From: Tissierella sp. | GTDB taxonomy: Bacteria; Bacillota; Clostridia; Tissierellales; Tissierellaceae | Length of the DNA stretch: 64,000 bases | Direction of reading: 5' to 3' | NCBI GenBank assembly: GCA_012735585.1 | Contig: JAAYGX010000124.1 | Coordinates: 1 to 64,000 of the forward strand | Part shown: positions 49,928 through 58,981 of the stretch, piece after piece | How the letters are laid out: every line of letters starts with the position of its first letter | How positions within the stretch are numbered: position 1 is the first letter of the stretch | Program-made: the position numbers and the translations under genes | Notes under the pieces: model-generated | Seen by the model: the letters and a program-made list of their open reading frames with translations, nothing else | What the model was told of the DNA's origin: nothing | Database searches by the model: none

Positions 49928-50509
49928 ATGAAAAGAAACAGATTTATGGCGATATTTGGATTCTGTATAGTATTTTTCATAATGAGCTTTTATTTAGGAT
50001 ATCAACTTATGAATCTAAGTATTGAAGACAAGGATATAGCTGAACATCAGAATCATACTGGAGATGAAGATATAGAAATAGTTAGGGAGGAAAATAGAAT
50101 CTCCCCTAATACTTTTATTGAAGAAAGAATCCACTATAAAGATTGCGGCCATTTAATAAGTAATTCTGAATTAGCGCAAAATGAAGTTGTCAATCTCACA
50201 AGAGATGAATATGAAGATTATTTAAATACTACTTATCCAAATTTAAGACTAGTATCATTTTCCAATGTAAGAGTTGTGGTATTTGGAGAGAGGAATCATC
50301 TATGCCAAGAGCATTTTATCATAGGTGAACACAATGGATATATTGCCATATTCAATATTGATGAAAATGGTGGAAGAGTACTTTATAAAAGTTTCACTGA
50401 CTACCCTATAAGTTTATTGATAGATATAGATCAAGAGAAACTTAAAGAAGGTATAGTGGTTAATAGTGAGGAAGAACTATCAGAGATATTGGAAAATTTC
50501 ATATCATAA
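49928..50509 (+). CDS. BofC C-terminal domain protein
   Basis: A 193-residue protein with an N-terminal membrane anchor (residues 7-27), an acidic linker, and a BofC-like domain covering the latter half (LVSFSNVRVVVFGERNHLCQEHFIIGEHNGYIAIF and DYPISLLIDIDQEKLKEGIVV). In B. subtilis BofC restrains the SpoIVB protease in the sigma-K checkpoint and its gene neighbours ruvA-ruvB, as here. A CGHL and an HLCQEH segment carry cysteine and histidine that may bind metal. Its ribosome site is inside a stable hairpin that begins close to the transcript start, suggesting controlled or delayed translation. Confidence 0.82.
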   Translation: MKRNRFMAIFGFCIVFFIMSFYLGYQLMNLSIEDKDIAEHQNHTGDEDIEIVREENRISPNTFIEERIHYKDCGHLISNSELAQNEVVNLTRDEYEDYLNTTYPNLRLVSFSNVRVVVFGERNHLCQEHFIIGEHNGYIAIFNIDENGGRVLYKSFTDYPISLLIDIDQEKLKEGIVVNSEEELSEILENFIS

Positions 50510-50515
50510 TAAGAG

Positions 50516-50545
50516 GAATGACCCTTGGGTCATTCTTTTTCTTTT
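50516..50545 (+). terminator. terminator before ruvC
   Basis: GAATGACCC (50516-50524), TT, GGGTCATTC (50527-50535), then TTTTTCTTTT. A TATAAT at 50591-50596 probably belongs to the ruvC promoter. Confidence 0.88.
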
Positions 50546-50617
50546 ATTAACTTTGTTTTTTTACCTATTAAACTATGGTACAATATAGGGTATAATAGTA
50601 GTTGAAAGGGGATTTTA

Positions 50618-51112
50618 ATGATTGTTTTAGGTATTGACCCAGGAATTGCCATAGTTGGGTATGGTGTCATCCAATGTGTAGGAAATAGTTACAAACCCAT
50701 AGAATACGGTTGTATAACAACAGATTCTAAACTTGATTTTCCAGATAGATTAAAGATTGTCTACGATGAGTTGATAAAGATAATTGATACATATAATCCT
50801 GTTGAAATGGCTGTAGAGGAACTCTTCTTTAATAAAAATGTTAAAACAGCCATAAAAGTTGGACAGGCTAGAGGTGTAGAAATATTAGCTGGCGTAAATA
50901 AAGGCTTAGATATATATGAGTATACTCCTTTACAAATTAAACAAGGAATTGTTGGATATGGTAGGGCCGAAAAGCATCAAGTTCAAGAAATGGTAAAGAT
51001 GTTTTTAAATTTAAAAGAAATTCCTAAACCAGATGATGCTGCCGATGCATTGGCAGTTGCATTATGTCATGGGAATAGTTTGAAATTTAAAGAGAATTTT
51101 AGAATGAAATAG
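50618..51112 (+). CDS. ruvC: crossover junction endodeoxyribonuclease RuvC
   Basis: A 164-residue Holliday junction resolvase. The RNase-H-like acidic residues are seen in GIDPGIAIVGYG (Asp at residue 6), VEELFF (Glu) and PDDAADALAVALCHG (two Asp). It cuts the junction moved by RuvAB. The ribosome site GAAAGGGG precedes ATG. It leads a compact operon ruvC-ruvA-ruvB-spoIID-like-queA-tgt-yajC; B. subtilis uses RecU instead of RuvC, so the gene supports Clostridia. Confidence 0.97.
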   Translation: MIVLGIDPGIAIVGYGVIQCVGNSYKPIEYGCITTDSKLDFPDRLKIVYDELIKIIDTYNPVEMAVEELFFNKNVKTAIKVGQARGVEILAGVNKGLDIYEYTPLQIKQGIVGYGRAEKHQVQEMVKMFLNLKEIPKPDDAADALAVALCHGNSLKFKENFRMK

Positions 51113-51130
51113 ACTGCTAGGAGTGGTTAA

Positions 51131-51721
51131 ATGTTTGATTTTATAATTGGGGATATTGTAAGTATAGATCATGAATACCTAGTTATTCAAAATAATGGTA
51201 TAGGATATAGGATACTTGCTTCAAGCAATACTCTCATGAGTTTACAAATAGGTATGAAGGATCAAGTGCTTTACACTGAGTTTCATGTAAGAGATGATGG
51301 CGTATTCCTCTACGGTTTTGTAACAAAAGATGAACTAAATATGTTTAATAGTTTATTAAAAGTATCGAAGATTGGGCCAAAGACAGCCCTTGGTATACTG
51401 TCTACCTTAAATCCGAATAAGATTAAGATCGCCATAATCAATAAGGATTTGGATGTTTTGTGTAAGGCGCCGGGAATAGGTAAAAAAACTGCAGAGCGAA
51501 TAGTATTTGAATTAAAGGATAAAATTGACACAAATATTGATCTAGAGAATATAGGAGATATAGAAGTGGTGCCCAATGTCTATGACGAAGGGTTAGCAGG
51601 CCTTATGTCCTTAGGATATTCCAGGTATGAAGTTGAAAATGTATTAAGAAAACTAGATTTAAATAATATGAATGTTGAGGAAGTAATCAGAGAAGGATTA
51701 AAGAAATTGTCAAAAAATTAA
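51131..51721 (+). CDS. ruvA: Holliday junction DNA helicase subunit RuvA
   Basis: A 196-residue junction-binding protein: OB-fold domain I (residues 1-63), helix-hairpin-helix domain II with KVSKIGPKTALGIL and KAPGIGKKTAERIVFEL, and the C-terminal UBA-like domain III (about 150-196) that contacts RuvB. It binds the Holliday junction as a tetramer and loads RuvB. Eighteen bases separate it from ruvC. Confidence 0.97.
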   Translation: MFDFIIGDIVSIDHEYLVIQNNGIGYRILASSNTLMSLQIGMKDQVLYTEFHVRDDGVFLYGFVTKDELNMFNSLLKVSKIGPKTALGILSTLNPNKIKIAIINKDLDVLCKAPGIGKKTAERIVFELKDKIDTNIDLENIGDIEVVPNVYDEGLAGLMSLGYSRYEVENVLRKLDLNNMNVEEVIREGLKKLSKN

Positions 51722-51733
51722 AGGGGTAATTAT

Positions 51734-52744
51734 ATGTTAGATAATGAGAATAGAATAATTTCAGGAACCGCAATACAAGACGATGTTGAAAATGAAATTA
51801 CTCTTAGGCCTAAGTGGATTGAAGAATACATAGGACAGGATAAAGCCAAAACGAAGTTAAATATATTTATTCAAGCTGCAAAAGAAAGGAAAGAATCTCT
51901 AGATCATGTTTTACTATATGGACCTCCTGGATTAGGTAAGACTACATTAGCTAATATAATAGCAAATGAAATGGGAGTAAATATTCGTGTAACATCAGGT
52001 CCAGCAATTGAAAGGCCGGGAGACTTAGCAAGTATATTGACTAATCTTAGTGATGATGATGTATTATTTATAGATGAAATCCATAGAATCAATAGAACTG
52101 TAGAGGAGATTCTATATCCAGCGATGGAAGATTTTGCTTTGGATATCATCATTGGAAAAGGTCCCTCTGCCAGATCCGTAAGACTAGATTTATCTAAATT
52201 TACTCTAATAGGTGCCACCACTAGATCCGGGCTACTCAGCTCACCCCTAAGGGATAGATTTGGTGTAATGCTAAATTTAGAGCTATATGATATAGAAAAC
52301 CTTAAAGAGATCATCATAAGATCTGCATCTATATTAGATATTGAAATAGATGAAAATGGGGCATTAGAAATTGCAAGAAGATCACGAGGGACCCCAAGAA
52401 TAGCCAATAGACTACTAAAAAGAGTAAGGGATTACGCACAAGTTATGGAAAATGGCGTAATTACCTGGGAGGTTGCAAAGAAAGGGCTAGAGATTCTAGA
52501 AGTAGATAAGCTAGGTCTAGATGCTGTAGATAGAAAACTGATACTCACTTTAATAGAAAATTTTGGTGGCGGGCCAGTAGGTCTGGATACTCTGTCAGCT
52601 GCTACAGGTGAGGAACGAGGTACAATAGAAGATGTATATGAACCATATCTTCTTCAAATAGGTTTCTTAAATAGAACCCCAAGGGGTAGAGTAGTATCTA
52701 AGAAAGCTTATGAACACTTTAATATACCATTTATAGAAGAGTAA
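51734..52744 (+). CDS. ruvB: Holliday junction DNA helicase subunit RuvB
   Basis: A 336-residue AAA+ motor: Walker [13 protein letters not shown] (about residue 58), Walker B LFIDEIHR, sensor 1 region [19 protein letters not shown] with the arginine finger, and a C-terminal winged helix containing RTPRGR. It drives branch migration with RuvA. Thirteen bases separate it from ruvA; AAGGGG precedes the ATG. Confidence 0.98.
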   Translation: MLDNENRIISGTAIQDDVENEITLRPKWIEEYIGQDKAKTKLNIFIQAAKERKESLDHVLLYGPPGLGKTTLANIIANEMGVNIRVTSGPAIERPGDLASILTNLSDDDVLFIDEIHRINRTVEEILYPAMEDFALDIIIGKGPSARSVRLDLSKFTLIGATTRSGLLSSPLRDRFGVMLNLELYDIENLKEIIIRSASILDIEIDENGALEIARRSRGTPRIANRLLKRVRDYAQVMENGVITWEVAKKGLEILEVDKLGLDAVDRKLILTLIENFGGGPVGLDTLSAATGEERGTIEDVYEPYLLQIGFLNRTPRGRVVSKKAYEHFNIPFIEE

Positions 52745-52759
52745 GGACAGGTGAATATT

Positions 52760-54124
52760 ATGAAAAAAATAATATGTATGATAATGATAGTGACTGTTTT
52801 TATTGGAGCTATGCCTTTAATATCCTATGGGGATAAATATGTAGATTTTATAGATGTAAAGATAGAGCAAAATAAAGAACTTAATGAAACGGTAAGATTG
52901 TTTTCTGAGTATGGATTTTATATTTATGAAAAAGATAGAAAAGATAGGGATGTTTTAGATATCATAGATACTGAAATTCATATTTTAGGAAATTATGCAG
53001 ATGATATTGAAATTTATAGTGTAGATGGATTATTAATAACTACTATACCAGGAGATGGCTCTGTAATTATTGGATCTCAAGATGAAAATAATTCTATTAT
53101 AAAAGTAGATGAAAATAGATATAGGGACTATATTACTTTTTTAATCAATGGAAATAGTGTTATAATTATTAATCATATATATATTGAAAATTATCTATTT
53201 GGAGTTTTACCAAGAGAGATTCCAGCTAGTTCAGCAGCTGATGCCCTAAAAGCACAAGCAATTATTGCAAGAAGTTATACCCATACCACATTGAATAAAC
53301 ATAGAAGTGAAGGGTACGATCTTTGTAGTACTACTCATTGTCAAGTATATGGTGGTTATGAATGGGAGCATCCTGCCACAAACCAAGCTATAATTCATAC
53401 ATATGGAGAATATATAGCTTATGATGGACAAATAATAAATACGCCATATCACTCTAACTCAGGAGGTCACACCGAATCTAGTGAAAAGGTGTGGGGAGGC
53501 AAACTTCCATATTTAGTTGGAGTACAGGATAAATTTTCTATGAATTCACCTAATAGTAGCTGGTCTATAAAATTGACACCTGGAGAACTAGGTAGTAAAT
53601 TATCAACTAATGGTATAAATATTGGTGATGTAAAAGATTTAGAAATCATAGAGACTACTAGCAGTAAAAGAGTAGAAAAAGTTAAGATCATAGGGACAAC
53701 TGGGGAAGAAGTCATTACAGGTGAAAAGCTTAGATCAATAATTGGTGCAAATGATTTGAAAAGTACATTATTTAGTATAGATAAAGAGGGCTCATCAAAT
53801 ACTAAAAAAGTATATGTTCTAGATGGAAGTGGACAAGGACCTAAGGAAGTAGGCTTAAGTGGTATGAATATAGTAGATGGAAACAATAAAACCACAGTAA
53901 GCAGAAATTTATCAAATAGAGTAAGAGGAAATGAAACTACTACGGACATAGAAGGCGCCCTAAATGTCCAGGCTAGGACTTTCACCTTCCAAGGCAAGGG
54001 ATATGGTCATGGAGTGGGAATGAGCCAATATGGAGCTATAGAAATGGCTAAGTTAGGATATAATTATGAAGAGATTATTAAACACTATTATAATAGTGTA
54101 GAGATTATAAATTTAGGAAAATAA
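52760..54124 (+). CDS. SpoIID/LytB domain protein
   Basis: A 454-residue exported protein: N-terminal signal segment (about 1-23), a linker region, then the SpoIID/LytB domain with [30 protein letters not shown], a middle [17 protein letters not shown] and the end segment [15 protein letters not shown]. The domain is a lytic transglycosylase acting on denuded glycan in SpoIID. Both glutamate-containing and GHGVGMSQ motifs are intact. In Firmicutes outside Bacillus such proteins occur both in sporulation and in general wall turnover. ATG 52760 is chosen since AGGTG lies before it. Confidence 0.9.
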   Translation: MKKIICMIMIVTVFIGAMPLISYGDKYVDFIDVKIEQNKELNETVRLFSEYGFYIYEKDRKDRDVLDIIDTEIHILGNYADDIEIYSVDGLLITTIPGDGSVIIGSQDENNSIIKVDENRYRDYITFLINGNSVIIINHIYIENYLFGVLPREIPASSAADALKAQAIIARSYTHTTLNKHRSEGYDLCSTTHCQVYGGYEWEHPATNQAIIHTYGEYIAYDGQIINTPYHSNSGGHTESSEKVWGGKLPYLVGVQDKFSMNSPNSSWSIKLTPGELGSKLSTNGINIGDVKDLEIIETTSSKRVEKVKIIGTTGEEVITGEKLRSIIGANDLKSTLFSIDKEGSSNTKKVYVLDGSGQGPKEVGLSGMNIVDGNNKTTVSRNLSNRVRGNETTTDIEGALNVQARTFTFQGKGYGHGVGMSQYGAIEMAKLGYNYEEIIKHYYNSVEIINLGK

Positions 54125-54134
54125 GGATGAAGAT

Positions 54135-55160
54135 ATGAGGACGAAAGACTTTTATTATGATTTACCAGAGGAGCTTATAGCTCAAGTACCTATTGAAAAT
54201 AGGGATAATTCTAGATTATTAGTACTAGACAAAAGCACTGGCAATATAGAACATAAATTATTTAAGGATATCATTGATTATTTAGAAGAAAGGGATACTC
54301 TAGTATTGAATGATACTAGAGTTTTGCCAGCTCGTCTATTTGGTAGCCGACTAGGTAAAGAGGAAAGCATTGAGTTTCTTTTATTAAAAAGAACTGAGAA
54401 TGACACCTGGGAAACCTTAGTTAAACCTGGTAAAAAAGCTAGAATCGGCCATAAAATAGAATTTGGCAATGGGATACTTAAAGGAGAAGTAGTAGATATA
54501 GGAGAAGAAGGTACTAGATTTGTAAAATTTGATTATGATGGTATCTTTGAAGAGATACTGGACCAATTAGGAGAGATGCCATTACCTCCATATATATATG
54601 AGAAGTTGGAAGATAGGGAAAGATACCAAACAGTGTACTCAAAGCATGTAGGATCTGCTGCAGCACCAACTGCTGGACTTCACTTCACCAATGATCTACT
54701 TATAAAGATAAAGGATAAAGGAATTAACCTTGCATTTATTACACTACATGTTGGTCTAGGAACCTTTAGACCTGTAAAAGTAGATAATATAAATGATCAT
54801 CATATGCATTCCGAGTTTTACCAAGTAAGTCAAGAAACTGTAGATTTAATCAAAAAAACTAAGAATAGTGGGAAGAAGGTCATTGCTGTAGGGACAACTA
54901 CTTGCCGAACCCTTGAGACATTAGGTGATGAAAATGGTGAAATAAGTCCTGGGTCAGGATGGACAAATATATTTATCTATCCTGGATATCAATTTAAAGT
55001 TGTAGACAATCTTATAACTAACTTTCATCTACCAGAGTCTACATTGATGATGCTTGTAAGTGCTTTGGCAAATAGAGATATGATTATAGATACTTATAAT
55101 ACAGCTGTAAAAGAGAAATATAGATTTTTTAGTTTTGGTGACAGTATGTTCATCAAATAA
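54135..55160 (+). CDS. queA: S-adenosylmethionine:tRNA ribosyltransferase-isomerase
   Basis: A 341-residue enzyme that transfers and isomerises ribose from S-adenosylmethionine to form epoxyqueuosine in tRNA. It begins [15 protein letters not shown]-like ([19 protein letters not shown]) and has [49 protein letters not shown] and [16 protein letters not shown]. It is followed nine bases later by tgt, the usual pairing of queuosine genes. Confidence 0.97.
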   Translation: MRTKDFYYDLPEELIAQVPIENRDNSRLLVLDKSTGNIEHKLFKDIIDYLEERDTLVLNDTRVLPARLFGSRLGKEESIEFLLLKRTENDTWETLVKPGKKARIGHKIEFGNGILKGEVVDIGEEGTRFVKFDYDGIFEEILDQLGEMPLPPYIYEKLEDRERYQTVYSKHVGSAAAPTAGLHFTNDLLIKIKDKGINLAFITLHVGLGTFRPVKVDNINDHHMHSEFYQVSQETVDLIKKTKNSGKKVIAVGTTTCRTLETLGDENGEISPGSGWTNIFIYPGYQFKVVDNLITNFHLPESTLMMLVSALANRDMIIDTYNTAVKEKYRFFSFGDSMFIK

Positions 55161-56288
<1,128 letters not shown>

Positions 56289-56357
56289 GAAAGTTAATGA
56301 TTTTTCTATAAAATAATGTATAATATAAAGTAGTATGTTACTGGGAGGGATAAGATA

Positions 56358-56633
56358 ATGGGTGCACAACAATTACAAGGTTTACTGTTGCCTATTGGTA
56401 TGCTAGCGATTTTTTACTTCTTTGCTATAAGACCACAAAAGAAAAAGGAAAAAGAAATATCATCCATGAGGGATAACCTAAAAGTTGGCGACGATATAAT
56501 CACCATCGGCGGCATTATAGGAAAGATAGTTACTGTTAAAGAAGACCAAATTATCATAGAAGTTGGTTCTACTAAGACTAGATTAGAGATGACTAAATGG
56601 GCTGTAGGTTCTGTAACTAATAAGAAAGATTAA
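56358..56633 (+). CDS. yajC: preprotein translocase subunit YajC
   Basis: A 91-residue inner-membrane protein: one hydrophobic helix (residues 8-25, LLLPIGMLAIFYFFAIRPQKK) followed by a cytoplasmic domain with NLKVGDDIITIGGIIGKI. It associates with SecDF and the Sec translocon. It is the usual last gene after tgt and is followed by a terminator. secD and secF are not in the window. Confidence 0.96.
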   Translation: MGAQQLQGLLLPIGMLAIFYFFAIRPQKKKEKEISSMRDNLKVGDDIITIGGIIGKIVTVKEDQIIIEVGSTKTRLEMTKWAVGSVTNKKD

Positions 56634-56644
56634 TATTACTTAGA

Positions 56645-56678
56645 ATTAAAAAAACTCCTTTAAGGAGTTTTTTTAATT
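56645..56678 (+). terminator. terminator of the ruv-queA-tgt-yajC operon
   Basis: AAAAAAACTCC pairs with GGAGTTTTTTT across a 5-base loop; the flanks AATT/AATT extend the symmetry, so it may work both ways. Confidence 0.93.
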
Positions 56679-56836
56679 AAAGGCAAATGGCATCTATGGA
56701 ATAAATCCCAGCTGCAAGTGAAAATCTGTCAACATTGGCACAAAACTTACAGATGGTTATTAAAAGATTTAAGTTTTAAATAAATGAGCATATTCCACCC
56801 CTTTATCAAATAAATATATCTAAGGGGGTGGATTAA

Positions 56837-57169
56837 ATGTCAAACAAGCTAAATCCAAATCATTGGCTAAGAGGATTGGCTCTTGCTTTTATAATTACTT
56901 TTATTTTGTTATTGGTTGTAGCTTTAGTATTAAGATTTACTGATATAAGAGAATCAAACATAACTCTGTTTAACAATTTAGTATTAACAGCCAGTATCGT
57001 ATTTTCTAGTGCCATATTAGGTAGAAAGGTTAAGGAGAGGGGATGGCTAAATGGAGCTATTCTAGGATTTTTATATTATTTTATTATAATAATTTTAAAT
57101 CTTTTATTTAATAAGCCGTTTAACTTTAGTGTGTTTTTATTAATTAGATTATTTATTGCAACTACCTAA
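56837..57169 (+). CDS. TIGR04086 family membrane protein, shortened by an in-frame stop
   Basis: A 110-residue protein with about four membrane helices, beginning NHWLRGLALAFIITFILLLV, as in the TIGR04086 family often found between yajC and the SCIFF genes. The frame meets TAA at 57167-57169, but translation past it reads GAIGGMIGINLP and ends at TAA 57206-57208; that glycine-rich piece is the family's normal C-terminal end, part of the last helix. So the protein lacks 12 residues and may be a fresh nonsense allele. AAGGGGGTGG precedes the ATG. Function of the family is unknown to me. Confidence 0.75.
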   Translation: MSNKLNPNHWLRGLALAFIITFILLLVVALVLRFTDIRESNITLFNNLVLTASIVFSSAILGRKVKERGWLNGAILGFLYYFIIIILNLLFNKPFNFSVFLLIRLFIATT

Positions 57170-57216
57170 GGAGCGATAGGTGGAATGATTGGGATTAATT
57201 TACCATAAAATAATAT

Positions 57217-57244
57217 TTGCTTTAATGCATGTATATGATATAAT
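57217..57244 (+). promoter_or_regulatory. promoter of the SCIFF operon
   Basis: TTGCTT (57217-57222), 16-base spacer, extended -10 TGATATAAT ending 57244. Confidence 0.6.
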
Positions 57245-57276
57245 TATTTAATAATAATACAGATGGAGGATTAGAC

Positions 57277-57420
57277 ATGAAATACATAAAAACTTTAAGT
57301 GGAAAAAATTATAGAAGAGAAGATTTAGCAAAAATTGGCTGTGGTGAATGTCAAACATCTTGTCAATCAGCATGCAAGACTTCATGTACAGTTGGAAACC
57401 AAAAGTGTGAACAAAAATAG
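57277..57420 (+). CDS. SCIFF ribosomal peptide precursor (six cysteines in forty-five residues)
   Basis: A 47-residue peptide, MKYIKTLSGKNYRRED at its start, with six cysteines at residues 22, 25, 29, 33, 37 and 44 in the C-terminal half (GCGECQTSCQSACKTSC). This is the SCIFF precursor found next to its radical-SAM maturase in nearly all Clostridia; the mature product carries thioether crosslinks from cysteine to a neighbouring residue. ATGGAGGA lies at good spacing before the ATG. The natural function of the product is unknown. Confidence 0.96.
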   Translation: MKYIKTLSGKNYRREDLAKIGCGECQTSCQSACKTSCTVGNQKCEQK

Positions 57421-57432
57421 TGAGAACTGGCC

Positions 57433-57465
57433 AATGCGACAAGGGACTCGTACCCATGTCGCATT
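57433..57465 (+). other. intercistronic hairpin between SCIFF and its maturase
   Basis: AATGCGACA (57433-57441) pairs with TGTCGCATT (57457-57465), with added GGG/CCC pairing inside. No T run follows. It would reduce read-through into the enzyme gene and so keep peptide in excess. Confidence 0.65.
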
Positions 57466-57490
57466 CGTTTATTAAAGATGGAGGTAAATA

Positions 57491-58843
57491 ATGAGTAGGG
57501 CTCAAATACATAAGTTTTATTTAAATGATCAATATGTAGTTTTAGATGTAAATAGTGGTGCTGTACATATCATAGATAAAATAGTTTATGATGTATTGGA
57601 TTATTATAAAGACCAATCCTTAGAAAACATCATATCTAAATTTGATGGTATATATGATAAAAAGGATATAGAAGAAGTATATGAAGAAATCACATACTTA
57701 GTAGACGAAGATATGTTATATACAGAAGAAAATGATCTAGGTGACATCGTATATAATGAGGAAAACATAGTAAAAGCAATGTGCTTGCATATTGCACATG
57801 ATTGTAATTTAAAATGCAGTTATTGTTTCGCGTCCCAAGGTAACTTTAAAGGTGAAAGATCCCATATGTCACTTGAAACAGGGAAGCAAGCATTGAAGTT
57901 TTTAGCAAAGAACTCTGGCAATAGAAGAAACTTAGAAGTGGATTTCTTCGGTGGAGAGCCATTGATGAATTTCCAAGTAGTGAAAGATTTAGTTGCCTAT
58001 GGTAGAGAAATAGAAAAAGATTATAATAAAAACTTTAGATTTACCATAACAACCAATGGTGTACTATTGGACGAAGACAAAATCGACTTTATTAATGAAC
58101 ATATGGATAATGTAGTATTAAGTCTAGATGGTAGAAAAGAAGTAAATGACCATATGAGAAAAACCATTAACAATGGTGGCAGCTACGATTTGATACTTCC
58201 TAAGTTTAAAGCCATGGTAGATAAAAGAGGGGACAAGGACTACTATATCAGAGGTACATTTACAAGTAAGAATACTGACTTTTCAAATGATATCATGGAC
58301 TTTTATAACCATGGATTTAAGAAGGTGTCAGTAGAACCAGTAGTTACTTCAGAAGAGATGGATTATGCTCTTAGAGAAGAACATCTAGAAGATGTATTAA
58401 AAGAATATGAGAAATTCTCAAAGGAATATATTGATATCAAGAAGAAGGACAAGGACTTTTATTTCTTCCACTTTATGATTGATTTAGAACAAGGACCTTG
58501 CATTATCAAAAGAAGTGTTGGTTGCGGAGCGGGCTCTGAATATATGGCTGTTACTCCTGAAGGAGAACTATATCCATGTCACCAATTCGTAGGGGAAAGT
58601 GAATTTAGATTAGGTACTTTGGATACTGGAGTTGAAAAAGAAGATCTAAGAGAAGTATTCAAAAAGGCAAATATATATAATAAAGAGGAATGTAGGGATT
58701 GTTGGGCAAGATATTATTGTAGTGGAGGCTGTCATGCAAATGCACACTATGCTCATAATGATTTAATGAAACCTTACACTTTAGGTTGTGAGATGGAGAA
58801 AAAGAGGATAGAATGCTCAATCTCAATTCTTGCCAATGAATAA
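57491..58843 (+). CDS. SCIFF thioether maturase (radical SAM/SPASM)
   Basis: A 450-residue radical SAM enzyme: an N-terminal peptide-recognition region (about 1-90), the iron-sulfur motif CNLKCSYC (cysteines of CxxxCxxC type within HDCNLKCSYCF), the GGEPL motif in FFGGEPLMNF, and a C-terminal SPASM domain with cysteines in CGAGSEYMAVTPEGELYPCHQF and CRDCWARYYCSGGCHANA. It makes thioether bonds in the SCIFF peptide and releases 5'-deoxyadenosine in each cycle. GGAGGT precedes the ATG. It forms an operon with the peptide gene. Confidence 0.96.
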   Translation: MSRAQIHKFYLNDQYVVLDVNSGAVHIIDKIVYDVLDYYKDQSLENIISKFDGIYDKKDIEEVYEEITYLVDEDMLYTEENDLGDIVYNEENIVKAMCLHIAHDCNLKCSYCFASQGNFKGERSHMSLETGKQALKFLAKNSGNRRNLEVDFFGGEPLMNFQVVKDLVAYGREIEKDYNKNFRFTITTNGVLLDEDKIDFINEHMDNVVLSLDGRKEVNDHMRKTINNGGSYDLILPKFKAMVDKRGDKDYYIRGTFTSKNTDFSNDIMDFYNHGFKKVSVEPVVTSEEMDYALREEHLEDVLKEYEKFSKEYIDIKKKDKDFYFFHFMIDLEQGPCIIKRSVGCGAGSEYMAVTPEGELYPCHQFVGESEFRLGTLDTGVEKEDLREVFKKANIYNKEECRDCWARYYCSGGCHANAHYAHNDLMKPYTLGCEMEKKRIECSISILANE

Positions 58844-58872
58844 AAATTGATATATAATTAATATTTTTCGAC

Positions 58873-58906
58873 AGAAAAACTGCTAAATAGCAGTTTTTCT
58901 TTATAT
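58873..58906 (+). terminator. terminator of the SCIFF operon
   Basis: AGAAAAACTGCT (58873-58884), loop AAAT, AGCAGTTTTTCT (58889-58900), then TTATAT. Confidence 0.9.
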
Positions 58907-58981
58907 AATCCTTGAAATTACTAGTATTAATCGTGATAAAATGATAAAATTTAAGTATTATTATTTTAGCGGAGGTTACAA

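Noticed and set aside
57167-57169. Selenocysteine or other programmed recoding at the in-frame stop
   Set aside because: The codon is TAA, not TGA or TAG, and no selenocysteine element is visible; nonsense mutation or sequence error is simpler.
57248-57511. Minus-strand 87-codon frame over the SCIFF gene
   Set aside because: It is the antisense shadow of the SCIFF peptide and the hairpin; it has no ribosome site.
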